Positions 1-6,913 of a stretch of 7,465 nt of DNA are shown one piece after another (positions within the stretch are counted from its first letter, which is position 1; the number at the start of each line of letters is the position of its first letter). Origin of the DNA: Candidatus Acetothermia bacterium (GTDB lineage Bacteria; Bipolaricaulota; Bipolaricaulia; Bipolaricaulales; Bipolaricaulaceae). The position numbers were made by a program, and so were the translations under genes. The stretch is from the NCBI GenBank assembly GCA_011057175.1, contig DSBZ01000227.1:1-7465 (forward strand), given 5' to 3'. The notes under the pieces were generated by a model. That model was not told the DNA's origin and did not search any database. It saw only the letters and a program-made list of their open reading frames with translations.

Positions 1-167
1 ACCCCAATCATCCCCACCACGATCCCTCCCAAGGACAGGGCGAACGTAGCGAAGCACAAACCCAAGGTGGGCTCGATGAGGCGCATCACCATCAGGAACG
101 CCAGGGCCACTGCCGCCACCATCATCCCCACCCCGACGACGATCTGCCCCAGCGGGCCGAGGATCAT
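1..167 (-). CDS. Small membrane protein, partial (runs off left edge)
   Basis: An open frame begins with ATG at 167-165 and stays open for 55 codons to the window edge. Its first bases form an ATGA overlap with the stop codon of the ATPase F gene, the same arrangement used between permease C and ATPase D, so translational coupling is likely. The visible product is very hydrophobic. Residues about 5-28 form one membrane segment, a short polar turn follows (R-L-I-E-P near residues 29-33), and residues about 35-55 form a second segment rich in Gly, Val and Leu. There is no recognisable family motif and I do not know its function. Its place at the end of the operon suggests an accessory membrane component of the transporter or an unrelated passenger gene. 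The true length is unknown. The hydrophobic composition and the overlap make a real gene more likely than a chance frame. Confidence 0.72.
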   Translation of the reverse strand, partial: MILGPLGQIVVGVGMMVAAVALAFLMVMRLIEPTLGLCFATFALSLGGIVVGMIG

Positions 168-1144
168 GCCCGGTATAGCCAGCACTCCACGAAATGGTCC
201 TTCACCGGCTCGAAGGGGGGCGGGACCTCCGCTTCACACAAGCCCTCGATCCTCGCCGGGCAACGGGGGTGGAACCGGCACCCGCTCGGCGGCCGGACGA
301 GGCTCGGCGGCTCGCCAGCGGGGACATCGCGGTACCGGCCGGCGTTTTCCGGATCCGGGTCCGGGATCGCGTTCAGGAGGGCTTTCGTGTAGGGGTGAAG
401 CGTGTTGTGGATGATCTCGTTCACATCTGCTCTCTCCACTACCCTGGCCGCGTACATGATGAACACCCGCTCCGAGAAATAGCGGACGGTGGATAGATCG
501 TGGGTAATGTAGATCACACCAAGGCTGTGGGCCTTCTGGATCCGGCGCATGAGCTCGAGGATCTCGACCCGGACCGAGGCATCGAGCATGGACACCGGTT
601 CATCGGCCACGATGAGGGACGGCTGCAGCACGAGCGCCCGGGCGATGACAAGCCTCTGCTGTTGCCCGCCGGAGAGCATATGGGGGAACTTGCCGAGGAA
701 GTCGTTCACCGGGACGAGCCGCACCTCCTCCAATACCTCGCGGATCCGCTGCTCGCGCTCGGCTGCTGTGCCAAACTTGTTGATGAGCATCGGCTCAAGC
801 AGGATCTTGCGCACCGTCATGAACGGAGGCAGCGCGCCATACGGGTCCTGTTGGACGAACCCCACCTGGGAGCGGAGCCAGCCCGGGCTGCCCTTCTTCC
901 CATCCAGCTTCTGCCCGGAGAACACGATCTCGCCCTTCGTTACCGGGGCAAGGCCGAGGATCGTCTTGAGGAGCGTGGTCTTCCCCGACCCGCTCTCGCC
1001 GACCACGGTCAGTGCCTCCCCCTTGCGCAGGTCGAACGTGACCCCATCCACGGCCCGCACATACCCCGCATGGAAGAACCCCCACTTCCTGAGTTCGTAC
1101 CACGTATGCAGACCCTTCACCGAGAGGAGCAGGTCGTTCTCCAT
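164..1144 (-). CDS. Opp/Dpp-type ABC transporter ATPase, F subunit
   Basis: This 326-residue protein is one of the two cytoplasmic nucleotide-binding subunits that power the importer. Visible motifs in order are: Walker A GESGSGKT at residues 49-56; a Q-loop at 98-99 followed by DPYGALPP; the ABC signature LSGGQQQR at 157-164; Walker B LIVADEP at 177-183; the D-loop SMLDAS; and the switch histidine in ITHD at 215. The C-terminal Opp/Dpp extension contains HPYTKAL and a four-cysteine set (C289, C295, C303, C321). In DppD-type proteins this set binds a [4Fe-4S] cluster. Length and layout are normal for the F subunit. The start at 1144 lies 9 bases after the ATPase D stop, and a GGGGAG ribosome site overlaps that stop. 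The Q-loop reads VQQDP where VFQDP is usual. Substrate specificity cannot be read from this subunit. Confidence 0.95.
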   Translation of the reverse strand: MENDLLLSVKGLHTWYELRKWGFFHAGYVRAVDGVTFDLRKGEALTVVGESGSGKTTLLKTILGLAPVTKGEIVFSGQKLDGKKGSPGWLRSQVGFVQQDPYGALPPFMTVRKILLEPMLINKFGTAAEREQRIREVLEEVRLVPVNDFLGKFPHMLSGGQQQRLVIARALVLQPSLIVADEPVSMLDASVRVEILELMRRIQKAHSLGVIYITHDLSTVRYFSERVFIMYAARVVERADVNEIIHNTLHPYTKALLNAIPDPDPENAGRYRDVPAGEPPSLVRPPSGCRFHPRCPARIEGLCEAEVPPPFEPVKDHFVECWLYRA

Positions 1145-1153
1145 CGTCTCCCC

Positions 1154-2185
1154 TTATCCCTTGGCGTACAGCCAGCACTTCACGAGTTCTCCGTGCTCGC
1201 CCACGGTGAATGTCGGCGGTTCCTGGTCACACCGTTCGAACCGTTGGGGGCACCGCGCGGCGAACCGGCACCCCGTGGGCGGGTTGATGAGGCTCGGCGG
1301 CTGGCCGGGGATGAACTCGAGCTTCTTGTCCTCCCGCAACGTGGGCACGCTCGACATGAGCCCCCGTGCGTAAGGATGGAGCGGAGCGCGGTAGGCGGTG
1401 GTGGACAGGCTATGCTCGACGAGCTGCCCGGCGTACATCACGATCACCTCGTCGGCGAGGTCGCTCGACGTGGAGATATCATGCGTGATGAGGATGAACC
1501 CCACCTCGAGCTGGTTCTTGATGTCCTTGAGGGCGTTGAAGATGTTGGCTTGGGTCAGCATATCCAAGGCCGACGTCGGCTCATCGAGGACGATGAGCTG
1601 GGGATTCGTGATCAGCGCCATCGCCAGGATCGCCCGCTGCCGCATCCCCCCCGAGAGCTCGAACGCGTACCGGTGGAGGAAGTCCTCGGGCACTCCGACG
1701 ATCCGGAACACCTCCCGGGCCCGCCCCAGCGCCTCCTGCTTGGCCATCCGGTGGTGGACCATCAGGGGCTCGGCGACCTGATACCCCACCTTGAGCACGG
1801 GATTGAGGGCGTTCATCGCGGCCTGGGAGACCATCGAGGCCTTCACCCATCGCACCTTCTGACGGAACCCTTCGTCCGAGAGTTTCATCACGTCGGTCCC
1901 GTCGAGGTACACCTCGCCCGTGTACTTGTACACGTTCCGCGGCAGAAGCCTCAGGACCGCTCGGGCGAGCGACGTCTTTCCACAGCCGGACTCGCCGATG
2001 ATCGCGATCGACCGCCGGCGGCCCATCGAGAAGCTCACCCCATCCACCGCCTGCAGAACCCCGCGGGTGGTGCGAAAGTGGAGACAGAGATCCTTCACGC
2101 GGAGGAGGGTCCCGTCCCCCAGCGAACGCTCCAGCGCCTCGGCCTGAGCGGCCGGGGCCCGCTCACTCGTGTTGTGGTCGCTCAT
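1154..2185 (-). CDS. Opp/Dpp-type ABC transporter ATPase, D subunit
   Basis: The 343-residue partner ATPase is expected to pair with the F subunit under the permeases. The start was set at ATG 2185-2183 because it forms an ATGA overlap with the permease C stop. Further upstream the frame continues inside permease C coding sequence with a non-protein-like Arg-rich composition. An N-terminal tail of about 25 polar residues precedes the core. Motifs are: Walker A GESGCGKT at 64-71; a Q-loop glutamine at 121 within SQAAMNALNP; signature LSGGMRQR at 177-184; Walker B LIVLDEP at 197-203; D-loop SALD; and switch His at 235. The C-terminal domain has HPYARGL and four cysteines (C306, C312, C319, C337), matching the [4Fe-4S] site of the family. 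All catalytic residues are present, so it should be active. Confidence 0.95.
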   Translation of the reverse strand: MSDHNTSERAPAAQAEALERSLGDGTLLRVKDLCLHFRTTRGVLQAVDGVSFSMGRRRSIAIIGESGCGKTSLARAVLRLLPRNVYKYTGEVYLDGTDVMKLSDEGFRQKVRWVKASMVSQAAMNALNPVLKVGYQVAEPLMVHHRMAKQEALGRAREVFRIVGVPEDFLHRYAFELSGGMRQRAILAMALITNPQLIVLDEPTSALDMLTQANIFNALKDIKNQLEVGFILITHDISTSSDLADEVIVMYAGQLVEHSLSTTAYRAPLHPYARGLMSSVPTLREDKKLEFIPGQPPSLINPPTGCRFAARCPQRFERCDQEPPTFTVGEHGELVKCWLYAKG

Positions 2186-3525
2186 ACCGTCCTTAGTCTC
2201 GGGTTGAACACGCGATCGAGGGCGAACCCGACCATCGCAAACGCGAACCCCGTCAACATGAGCAGGACCGCGGGTTCGACGACCCAGTAGTACATCCCTT
2301 TGTACAGGGCTGACTGGCTCTGCGCATCGTTGATGATCTTCCCCCACGTGGGGAGGAGGGGGTCACCGAGCCCGATGACCGCCAGCGCCGCCTCGAGGAA
2401 GACAAACGTGGGCACGATCATCACGAACGTGGGGAGGAGGACGGGCACGATCCGCGGGAGGAGGTAGCGGAAGATCGTGCGGAAGTTCCCCGCCCCGTAC
2501 GCCCGCGCGGCCTCGATGTACGGCGCCTCCTTCGCCTGGAGGAACATCGCCCGGTAGGTCTTCATCCCCGCACTGAAGATGTTCAGGGCGATGACCATTC
2601 CCAACATGAGCCACAGGCTCCGGCTGTAGAACTGCCCGACCATGATGAGGATGGGGAGCATGGGGAGGATCATGTTCACCTCGGTGATCCGCTGGAACAA
2701 AGCATCCACCTTGCCCCCGAACCACGTCCCGATCCCGGCAAGGCAGAAGGTCGAGAGCGTCGAGCCTACGGCAGCCAACAGCCCAAACACGAGGGCCAGC
2801 GGAGTGCCCCACAGGAGGGCCACCGTGAGGTCCCGCCGCCGGTGGTCCGTCCCCGCCAGGCCGTGGACCTGGCCGTACACCACGAGCTTCGCATCGAACT
2901 CCGCGCCCTCGGCAATCTCGGTCTGGATCACGAGCTGGTACCGCCCCTTGGCCGGGCTGCGCGCGCTCGGGGGAACGCCCGACGCTGCGGCCGAGAGCAG
3001 GCCGACCTCGGGCGATACCCCGAGCTTCATGAGAAGCTGCGCGTCTTGGGAGATGTAGTAGTTGTCGGTGGCGCGCAACGCTCGGTTCGTCACGATGGGA
3101 ATCGTCTCCCCGTTGGGGGTGTGCCACGTCGCGGCGAAGCGCGTGCGCGTCGTCCCGTCGTACGTCGCCCGGGTGAAGAGGGTGATCTCCGTGGGGAAGC
3201 GATCGTAGGCGTAGTCGAACGGGAGGACGATCTCCACCCGGCTCCTCCCGTCCGCGAGGGGTTCGATCCTCTTCACCCCACCGTCCTCCGCCGTGACGAT
3301 GATCGTCCGCGGCAGCCTGTCCCCCGTGAACCAGTCGAACCACACCGGCTGAGCGTTCCGCGGGTTGTCGTCCCACACTCCAGGCCCGCCCCGCCACAGG
3401 CGGACCGCCTCAGGGTAGGGGATCGCGAGCACAGTGTAGATGGAAACGATCACGAGCAAGCCGATGATCCCTACCCCCACGATCGCCGAGGGATAGCGCC
3501 GCAGCTCCCTAAGTCGCCTGAGCAC
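2182..3525 (-). CDS. Opp/Dpp-type ABC permease C with large periplasmic insertion
   Basis: This is a 447-residue inner-membrane permease; typical DppC/OppC proteins have about 280-310. It starts with GTG at 3525-3523, three bases after the permease B stop, with a purine-rich GGGGG stretch upstream. The first membrane helix is at residues about 12-36. Residues about 37-230 form a hydrophilic extracytoplasmic domain with alternating polar and hydrophobic stretches that suggest beta structure. The usual DppC motif GTDxxGRD follows as GTDHRRRD at 225-232, lacking the glycine. Further helices lie at about 236-262, 283-300, 303-325, 358-385 and 417-438. The coupling (EAA) loop is at about 333-361 (EAARAYGAGNFRTIF), and the family stretch EAALAVIGLG sits near 378-387. 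It should dimerise with permease B to form the channel. The extra domain may help dock the unusual SBP, which is inference. Confidence 0.93.
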   Translation of the reverse strand: MLRRLRELRRYPSAIVGVGIIGLLVIVSIYTVLAIPYPEAVRLWRGGPGVWDDNPRNAQPVWFDWFTGDRLPRTIIVTAEDGGVKRIEPLADGRSRVEIVLPFDYAYDRFPTEITLFTRATYDGTTRTRFAATWHTPNGETIPIVTNRALRATDNYYISQDAQLLMKLGVSPEVGLLSAAASGVPPSARSPAKGRYQLVIQTEIAEGAEFDAKLVVYGQVHGLAGTDHRRRDLTVALLWGTPLALVFGLLAAVGSTLSTFCLAGIGTWFGGKVDALFQRITEVNMILPMLPILIMVGQFYSRSLWLMLGMVIALNIFSAGMKTYRAMFLQAKEAPYIEAARAYGAGNFRTIFRYLLPRIVPVLLPTFVMIVPTFVFLEAALAVIGLGDPLLPTWGKIINDAQSQSALYKGMYYWVVEPAVLLMLTGFAFAMVGFALDRVFNPRLRTV

Positions 3526-3528
3526 GGC

Positions 3529-4614
3529 CTACACCCCCTTCTTCGCACCCGCGCCGATCCGCACGCGGGGATCCACGATGGCGTAGATGAAGTCGAGGAG
3601 GAACACGGAAATGGCGAGCAGATAGCCGTAGATCACCATCACCCCCACAATGACTGGCGTGTCGTTCAGGTTCACGGCTTGGAGGTAGAGCCGCCCCAGC
3701 CCCGGCCAGTTGAACACCGTCTCCAGGATGATCGCTCCCATCCACATCGCGATGATCATGAGCATGAAGTTGGTGATGATCGTGGGCAGGGTGGGGCGGA
3801 GGATGTACCGCCGTTCGATCGCACGCGACGAAAGGCCCTTCGCCTTCGCAAGATCGACGTAGTCCTCGCTCGAGTAGATGAGGAAGAACGTCCGCCAGGA
3901 GTAGGTGCTGGCAAGGAGCCCCCCGCATGCCATCGCCAACACGGGGAGGATCATGTGCCGGACGAGGCTCCCCGCATACCCGACCGTCGTCTCCGGCGGG
4001 GGGGCGTCGACCATCCCCCCCCACGGCAGGACCCGCAGCACGGCAGCGAAAATGAGGATGAGGAAGATCCCGTAGAACCACCCGGGCGCGGCCGAGGTCG
4101 GGGCGAGCGACACGACGAGCCGGTCGATCCAGCTCCCATACTTGCGCGAAATGGCAAGGGCGAGCGTCACGGCCGTGAAGAAGATGAGAAGGTTCGCCGT
4201 CCCGAAGAGGAGGAGGGTGGCCGGGAGCCGCTCCAGGATGATCCTCTTCACCGTACGCGAACCGCTGTCGCTCACCAGGTTCTCCGAACGGCCCAAGCTC
4301 AGGGAGAGGGCGGTCACGAGGTAGCTGAAGCTGCGGACGAAGAACGGCCTATCCAGGCCCAGCCGCCGATACTCGAGCTCGCACAGCCGGTCGATCATCT
4401 TGTTCACTTCCGAGGGGGGCATGAGCTGCGTTTCGGGATTGGCGTTCACCCGCAGCGTCACCTCGTACTTGATCTCCGATCTCCTCACGTCGTCGAGTTT
4501 CCCGCCCATGTTGACGATGAGGATCGTGAGGTACAACGCGACGATCACGGCGATGCCGAGCATCAGCACCTTAACGATCGTGTACCGCCCCAATGCCGCA
4601 AGGTTTCCTCTCAT
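3529..4614 (-). CDS. Opp/Dpp-type ABC permease B
   Basis: This 361-residue inner-membrane permease is of OppB/DppB type. A first helix at residues about 12-34 is followed by an extracytoplasmic stretch of about 95 residues (35-129), which contains LGLDRPFFVRSFSYL, a form of the 'LGLDxP' motif usual in DppB. Five more helices lie at about 130-155, 175-197, 217-245, 275-301 and 322-346. The coupling loop reads EDYVDLAKAKGLSSRAI at 250-266, and the family signature ETVFNWPGLGRL is at 298-309. The start ATG at 4614-4612 has AGAGGU six bases upstream and a stronger AGGAG 14 bases upstream. The 118-base gap to the SBP gene contains two hairpins, and one loop can pair with this ribosome site. It forms a heterodimer with the following permease. 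Confidence 0.94.
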   Translation of the reverse strand: MRGNLAALGRYTIVKVLMLGIAVIVALYLTILIVNMGGKLDDVRRSEIKYEVTLRVNANPETQLMPPSEVNKMIDRLCELEYRRLGLDRPFFVRSFSYLVTALSLSLGRSENLVSDSGSRTVKRIILERLPATLLLFGTANLLIFFTAVTLALAISRKYGSWIDRLVVSLAPTSAAPGWFYGIFLILIFAAVLRVLPWGGMVDAPPPETTVGYAGSLVRHMILPVLAMACGGLLASTYSWRTFFLIYSSEDYVDLAKAKGLSSRAIERRYILRPTLPTIITNFMLMIIAMWMGAIILETVFNWPGLGRLYLQAVNLNDTPVIVGVMVIYGYLLAISVFLLDFIYAIVDPRVRIGAGAKKGV

Positions 4615-4624
4615 GGGTTGACCT
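4614..4624 (-). promoter_or_regulatory. Permease B ribosome site complementary to an upstream hairpin loop
   Basis: On the mRNA this stretch reads AGGUCAACCCA. It covers four bases of the AGAGGU Shine-Dalgarno-like site (4626-4621), the spacer, and the A of the start codon. It is the exact reverse complement of bases 4681-4691, which form 11 of the 12 loop bases of the hairpin at 4667-4704. If the two strands pair, the ribosome site is hidden. The complementarity is read directly from the sequence; a regulatory role is inferred. Confidence 0.5.
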
Positions 4625-4666
4625 CTCGCTCCTGGAGTTGCCCCGATCGGCGAACGGAAGGATACA

Positions 4667-4704
4667 AGGGGATCGCTGGCAGGTCAACCCACCAGCGATC
4701 CCCT
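4667..4704 (-). promoter_or_regulatory. 13-bp intercistronic hairpin with 12-nt loop
   Basis: The arms AGGGGATCGCTGG (4667-4679) and CCAGCGATCCCCT (4692-4704) are perfectly complementary over 13 bp around a 12-nt loop (4680-4691). On the transcribed strand the stem is followed by TTGTATCC, not a T-run, so it is a poor intrinsic terminator. Its position just after the SBP stop codon fits the known role of intercistronic hairpins, such as malE-malF in E. coli. Those block 3' exonucleases and give more SBP than permease message. The loop also matches the downstream ribosome site. Confidence 0.8.
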
Positions 4705-4709
4705 CACGA

Positions 4710-4723
4710 ACCGCCGAAGCGGT
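4710..4723 (-). promoter_or_regulatory. cUUCGg tetraloop hairpin after SBP stop
   Basis: On the mRNA, ACCGC (4723-4719), the loop UUCG (4718-4715) and GCGGU (4714-4710) form a 5-bp stem closed by the C-G pair that makes UUCG loops unusually stable. It starts nine bases after the SBP stop codon and stands six bases upstream of the 13-bp hairpin, giving a tandem structure. No T-run follows. An alternative fold exists because GCGGTACCGC is itself a palindrome. Confidence 0.55.
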
Positions 4724-4732
4724 ACCGCCCAC

Positions 4733-6871
4733 CTACTTCACGAGGAACTGGAACTTCGCGAGGTCGTACGGGTAGTCCGCGAACCGCTTCAGGACGATGA
4801 TCTTCTCCGTCGGGAAGACGCTATCGAGGTACAACGGCCCCGATGCGACCCAGAGGTGGCCCATCTTCTCGTACCACGCCGAGAGGTTAGCATACCGCTC
4901 CACCACCTCGTCCTGGGTGATGTACTTGCCCAGGGTCGGCTCATACGGGATGTACCCGGTGGGCGCGGCTTCTTCGAGGTACTTGACGAGGATCGGGAGC
5001 GACGGGCCCTTGGTGAAGTCCATCCACTCCACGTTCAGGAGCTCGGACTTGTCCTCGGAGAACGTGAGCTCCTTGTTCGCCTCGGCCATGATCCCCAAGG
5101 CGAGAACGTGCCAGAACCCCGGCCCCTGGTCGTAGTACGGGAACCAGGTGGAGATCGCGAGCTCGGCGTCCAAGGTGTAGACGTCGGAGTAGGTCTCGAT
5201 GATGAGAGGCTTCTCCGAGACGATCCGCACCCCGCGGAACGAGGTGAGGAACGATTCGAGCGCGGACTCCTGAGCCTCATCGTAGATCGCGCTCTCCGGC
5301 TTCCCGAGGTCGAAGCTGAGGATCATCCCCAGGACAAAGTCCCCGACCGAGATCGTGCTCCCGTCATGGAGCGGCACGTCGTAGAGGCTCTCCAGGTAGT
5401 AGACGACGCTCTTGCGCTTGGCGGTGAGGCCCTCGGGGTACTTCTCCCCCACGGTGATGAACACCTGCTTCTCGGCGTCCCAGTCCACCCAGGCGTCCGC
5501 GGGGACCTTGATCTCGTCCACGAACGTCAGGGTGCACCAGTCGTGGCCCGGGTTCTTCCCCACCGGGAGGCCCTCCAGGACGTACACCTCGGCCCGCTCG
5601 AAGTGGAGCGGCCAGAGGAGGCCGTCCCGGGTGTCCACCACGTAGGCGTTCTCGCCGGTGGCCCGAATGGGGAACATGTCGTACACCCAGTTCGACCCGG
5701 CGATCGGGTTCCACGGCTCGACGAGGAGGGTTGAGGTCGCGATCTTGATCGTCCCCCCCTCCACCGGGGCACCCTCCTCCTGGAACTGGACCGTATGGCC
5801 CCATACCTGGGACCCGTACACGCCCGCGGCGAGGTCCGCGGCCAGGCCGACGTTCGCCCGCACCGGGGTGAACCCCTGCCGGTCCACGAGCCAGATGATG
5901 TTCGCGTACGCGTTGGAGCGCCACAGGGCCTGCTCGAAGAGCACCGCCCGCTCCTCCATCGAGTTGTACTCCCGGCGGTACAGCTTATCGCTGATCTCGT
6001 CGAGGATCGGGTCCGTGGTCTTCGTGGCCAGGGCCTGGAAGAGCGGCCAGGGGAGGATGCGCGTCGTGTAGAACTGGTTGAACCCCGTCCCCTGGTCGCG
6101 GGACACCGCCGTGGTCACCCACCCGCCGGTGTACCCGTTCCACAGGCCCTCCAGCGGGTTGCTGGAGATCCACAGCGGGGAGAGCTCACGGCTGATCCCG
6201 TACTGACGGACGACGGTGAACCCCAGCGCCTCCAGCTGGTCGGAGATGTAGTCGCCGATGAGCCGCCGCTCGTCCTCGGTCCGGATGAGCATCTTGAGCT
6301 CGACCGGCTTCCCATCGTAAGTCCACTTGCCGCCGACCTTGGTCGCCCCCAACTTCTCCATCTCGGCCGCGATCACGGCCTCACCCTTGGCGAAGTCGTA
6401 GGCGTAGTAGTCCTCGATCGCCTCCACCACGTCCGGGTAGCGCTGCGCGTCCGGGAACGCGGAGTTGATGTAGGAGTACTTGGGGACAGCCAACCCGCCC
6501 ATGATCTCCTGGGCGATGTACTCGCGGTCGATGATCCAGTGCATCGCCTCGCGGATCGCCGGGACCCCGAACGGGTTCAAGCGGCCGTCGGTGAAGAACG
6601 GCTGGTCGCCGCTGTGGTTCATCGTGAAGTCGTTGAACGACCCGAACGAGCTGTAGTACTTGAGATCGGGGTTCGCCTGCACCTGGGTGAATAGGGCGCG
6701 GTCCCCGATCGAGAACGCGTAGACGTCGATGTCGCCCGCGGCGAGCTTCAGGACCGCCGCACCGGCGTTCGGCTCCTCGGTGAGCACCACCTCGTCCACC
6801 CACGCCCCGTTGCGGGCCAGCCCCGCAAACGCCATCGCTGCAATCAACGCCAGAGCAAGTAACTTCTTCAT
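4733..6871 (-). CDS. Extracellular solute-binding protein, family 5-like, apparently circularly permuted
   Basis: This is the 712-residue periplasmic binding component of the importer. The start ATG at 6871-6869 was chosen because AAGGAGGG sits seven bases upstream and a signal peptide (residues 1-19, MKKLLALALIAAMAFAGLA) begins there. No lipobox cysteine is present. SBP_bac_5 landmarks are recognisable but rotated. The segment normally in mid-protein comes first (WVDEVV, then the PNAGAAVLKLAAGDID stretch, residues 24-49), followed by AIREAMHWIIDREYI (105-119) and the lobe-II helix DYISDQLEALGF (207-218). The usual N-terminal strand GGTIKIAT appears only at 372-379, followed by the usual KxxVxY...HDGSTISVGDFV (485-513). 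The usual GTGPY/NPDYW region, here ASGPLYLDS...VLKRFADYPYD, ends the protein (676-703). Family members usually have 500-600 residues. It contains 21 tryptophans, which would suit sugar or aromatic ligand contacts, but the ligand is unknown. Confidence 0.93.
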   Translation of the reverse strand: MKKLLALALIAAMAFAGLARNGAWVDEVVLTEEPNAGAAVLKLAAGDIDVYAFSIGDRALFTQVQANPDLKYYSSFGSFNDFTMNHSGDQPFFTDGRLNPFGVPAIREAMHWIIDREYIAQEIMGGLAVPKYSYINSAFPDAQRYPDVVEAIEDYYAYDFAKGEAVIAAEMEKLGATKVGGKWTYDGKPVELKMLIRTEDERRLIGDYISDQLEALGFTVVRQYGISRELSPLWISSNPLEGLWNGYTGGWVTTAVSRDQGTGFNQFYTTRILPWPLFQALATKTTDPILDEISDKLYRREYNSMEERAVLFEQALWRSNAYANIIWLVDRQGFTPVRANVGLAADLAAGVYGSQVWGHTVQFQEEGAPVEGGTIKIATSTLLVEPWNPIAGSNWVYDMFPIRATGENAYVVDTRDGLLWPLHFERAEVYVLEGLPVGKNPGHDWCTLTFVDEIKVPADAWVDWDAEKQVFITVGEKYPEGLTAKRKSVVYYLESLYDVPLHDGSTISVGDFVLGMILSFDLGKPESAIYDEAQESALESFLTSFRGVRIVSEKPLIIETYSDVYTLDAELAISTWFPYYDQGPGFWHVLALGIMAEANKELTFSEDKSELLNVEWMDFTKGPSLPILVKYLEEAAPTGYIPYEPTLGKYITQDEVVERYANLSAWYEKMGHLWVASGPLYLDSVFPTEKIIVLKRFADYPYDLAKFQFLVK

Positions 6872-6877
6872 CCCTTT

Positions 6878-6885
6878 CCCTCCTT
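6878..6885 (-). promoter_or_regulatory. Strong ribosome site of the SBP gene
   Basis: On the mRNA the sequence is AAGGAGGG, with AGGAGG ending seven bases before ATG 6871. It decides the SBP start over the in-frame ATG at 6904, which lacks a good site and would place 11 polar residues before the signal peptide. It is a better match than the site of permease B, in line with higher SBP synthesis. Confidence 0.85.
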
Positions 6886-6913
6886 GGAACCTAGCTCCTC
6901 CCATCGCCGCGAA

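Noticed and set aside
500..2290. Plus-strand open frame of 596 codons opposite the two ATPase genes
   Set aside because: It is antisense to conserved Walker A/B-bearing genes. The product is dominated by Arg, His, Pro, Glu and Asp without a fold-like pattern, and no ribosome site precedes it. GC-rich third positions of the real genes create such shadows.
2186..2347. N-terminal extension of ATPase D by 54 residues
   Set aside because: The extension lies within permease C coding sequence, is Arg-rich and unlike the family. ATG 2185 overlaps the permease stop as ATGA, the normal coupling arrangement.
4660..4704. Rho-independent terminator between the SBP and permease B
   Set aside because: The stem is strong, but TTGTATCC follows on the transcribed strand rather than a T-run, and the transporter genes downstream have no visible promoter of their own. 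It is better read as an mRNA-stability or translational element.
2842..4800. Plus-strand open frame of 652 codons opposite the permease genes
   Set aside because: Its composition is low-complexity and charged (many His, Asp, Arg and Pro), and it lies antisense to two clear permeases and across the hairpin region. It is a shadow frame.
4856..6694. Plus-strand open frames (such as 4856-5734 and 5795-6694) opposite the SBP gene
   Set aside because: They run antisense to a gene with a signal peptide, a strong ribosome site and family motifs. Their products look like reverse-strand translations rich in Arg, Val and Glu, with no domains.
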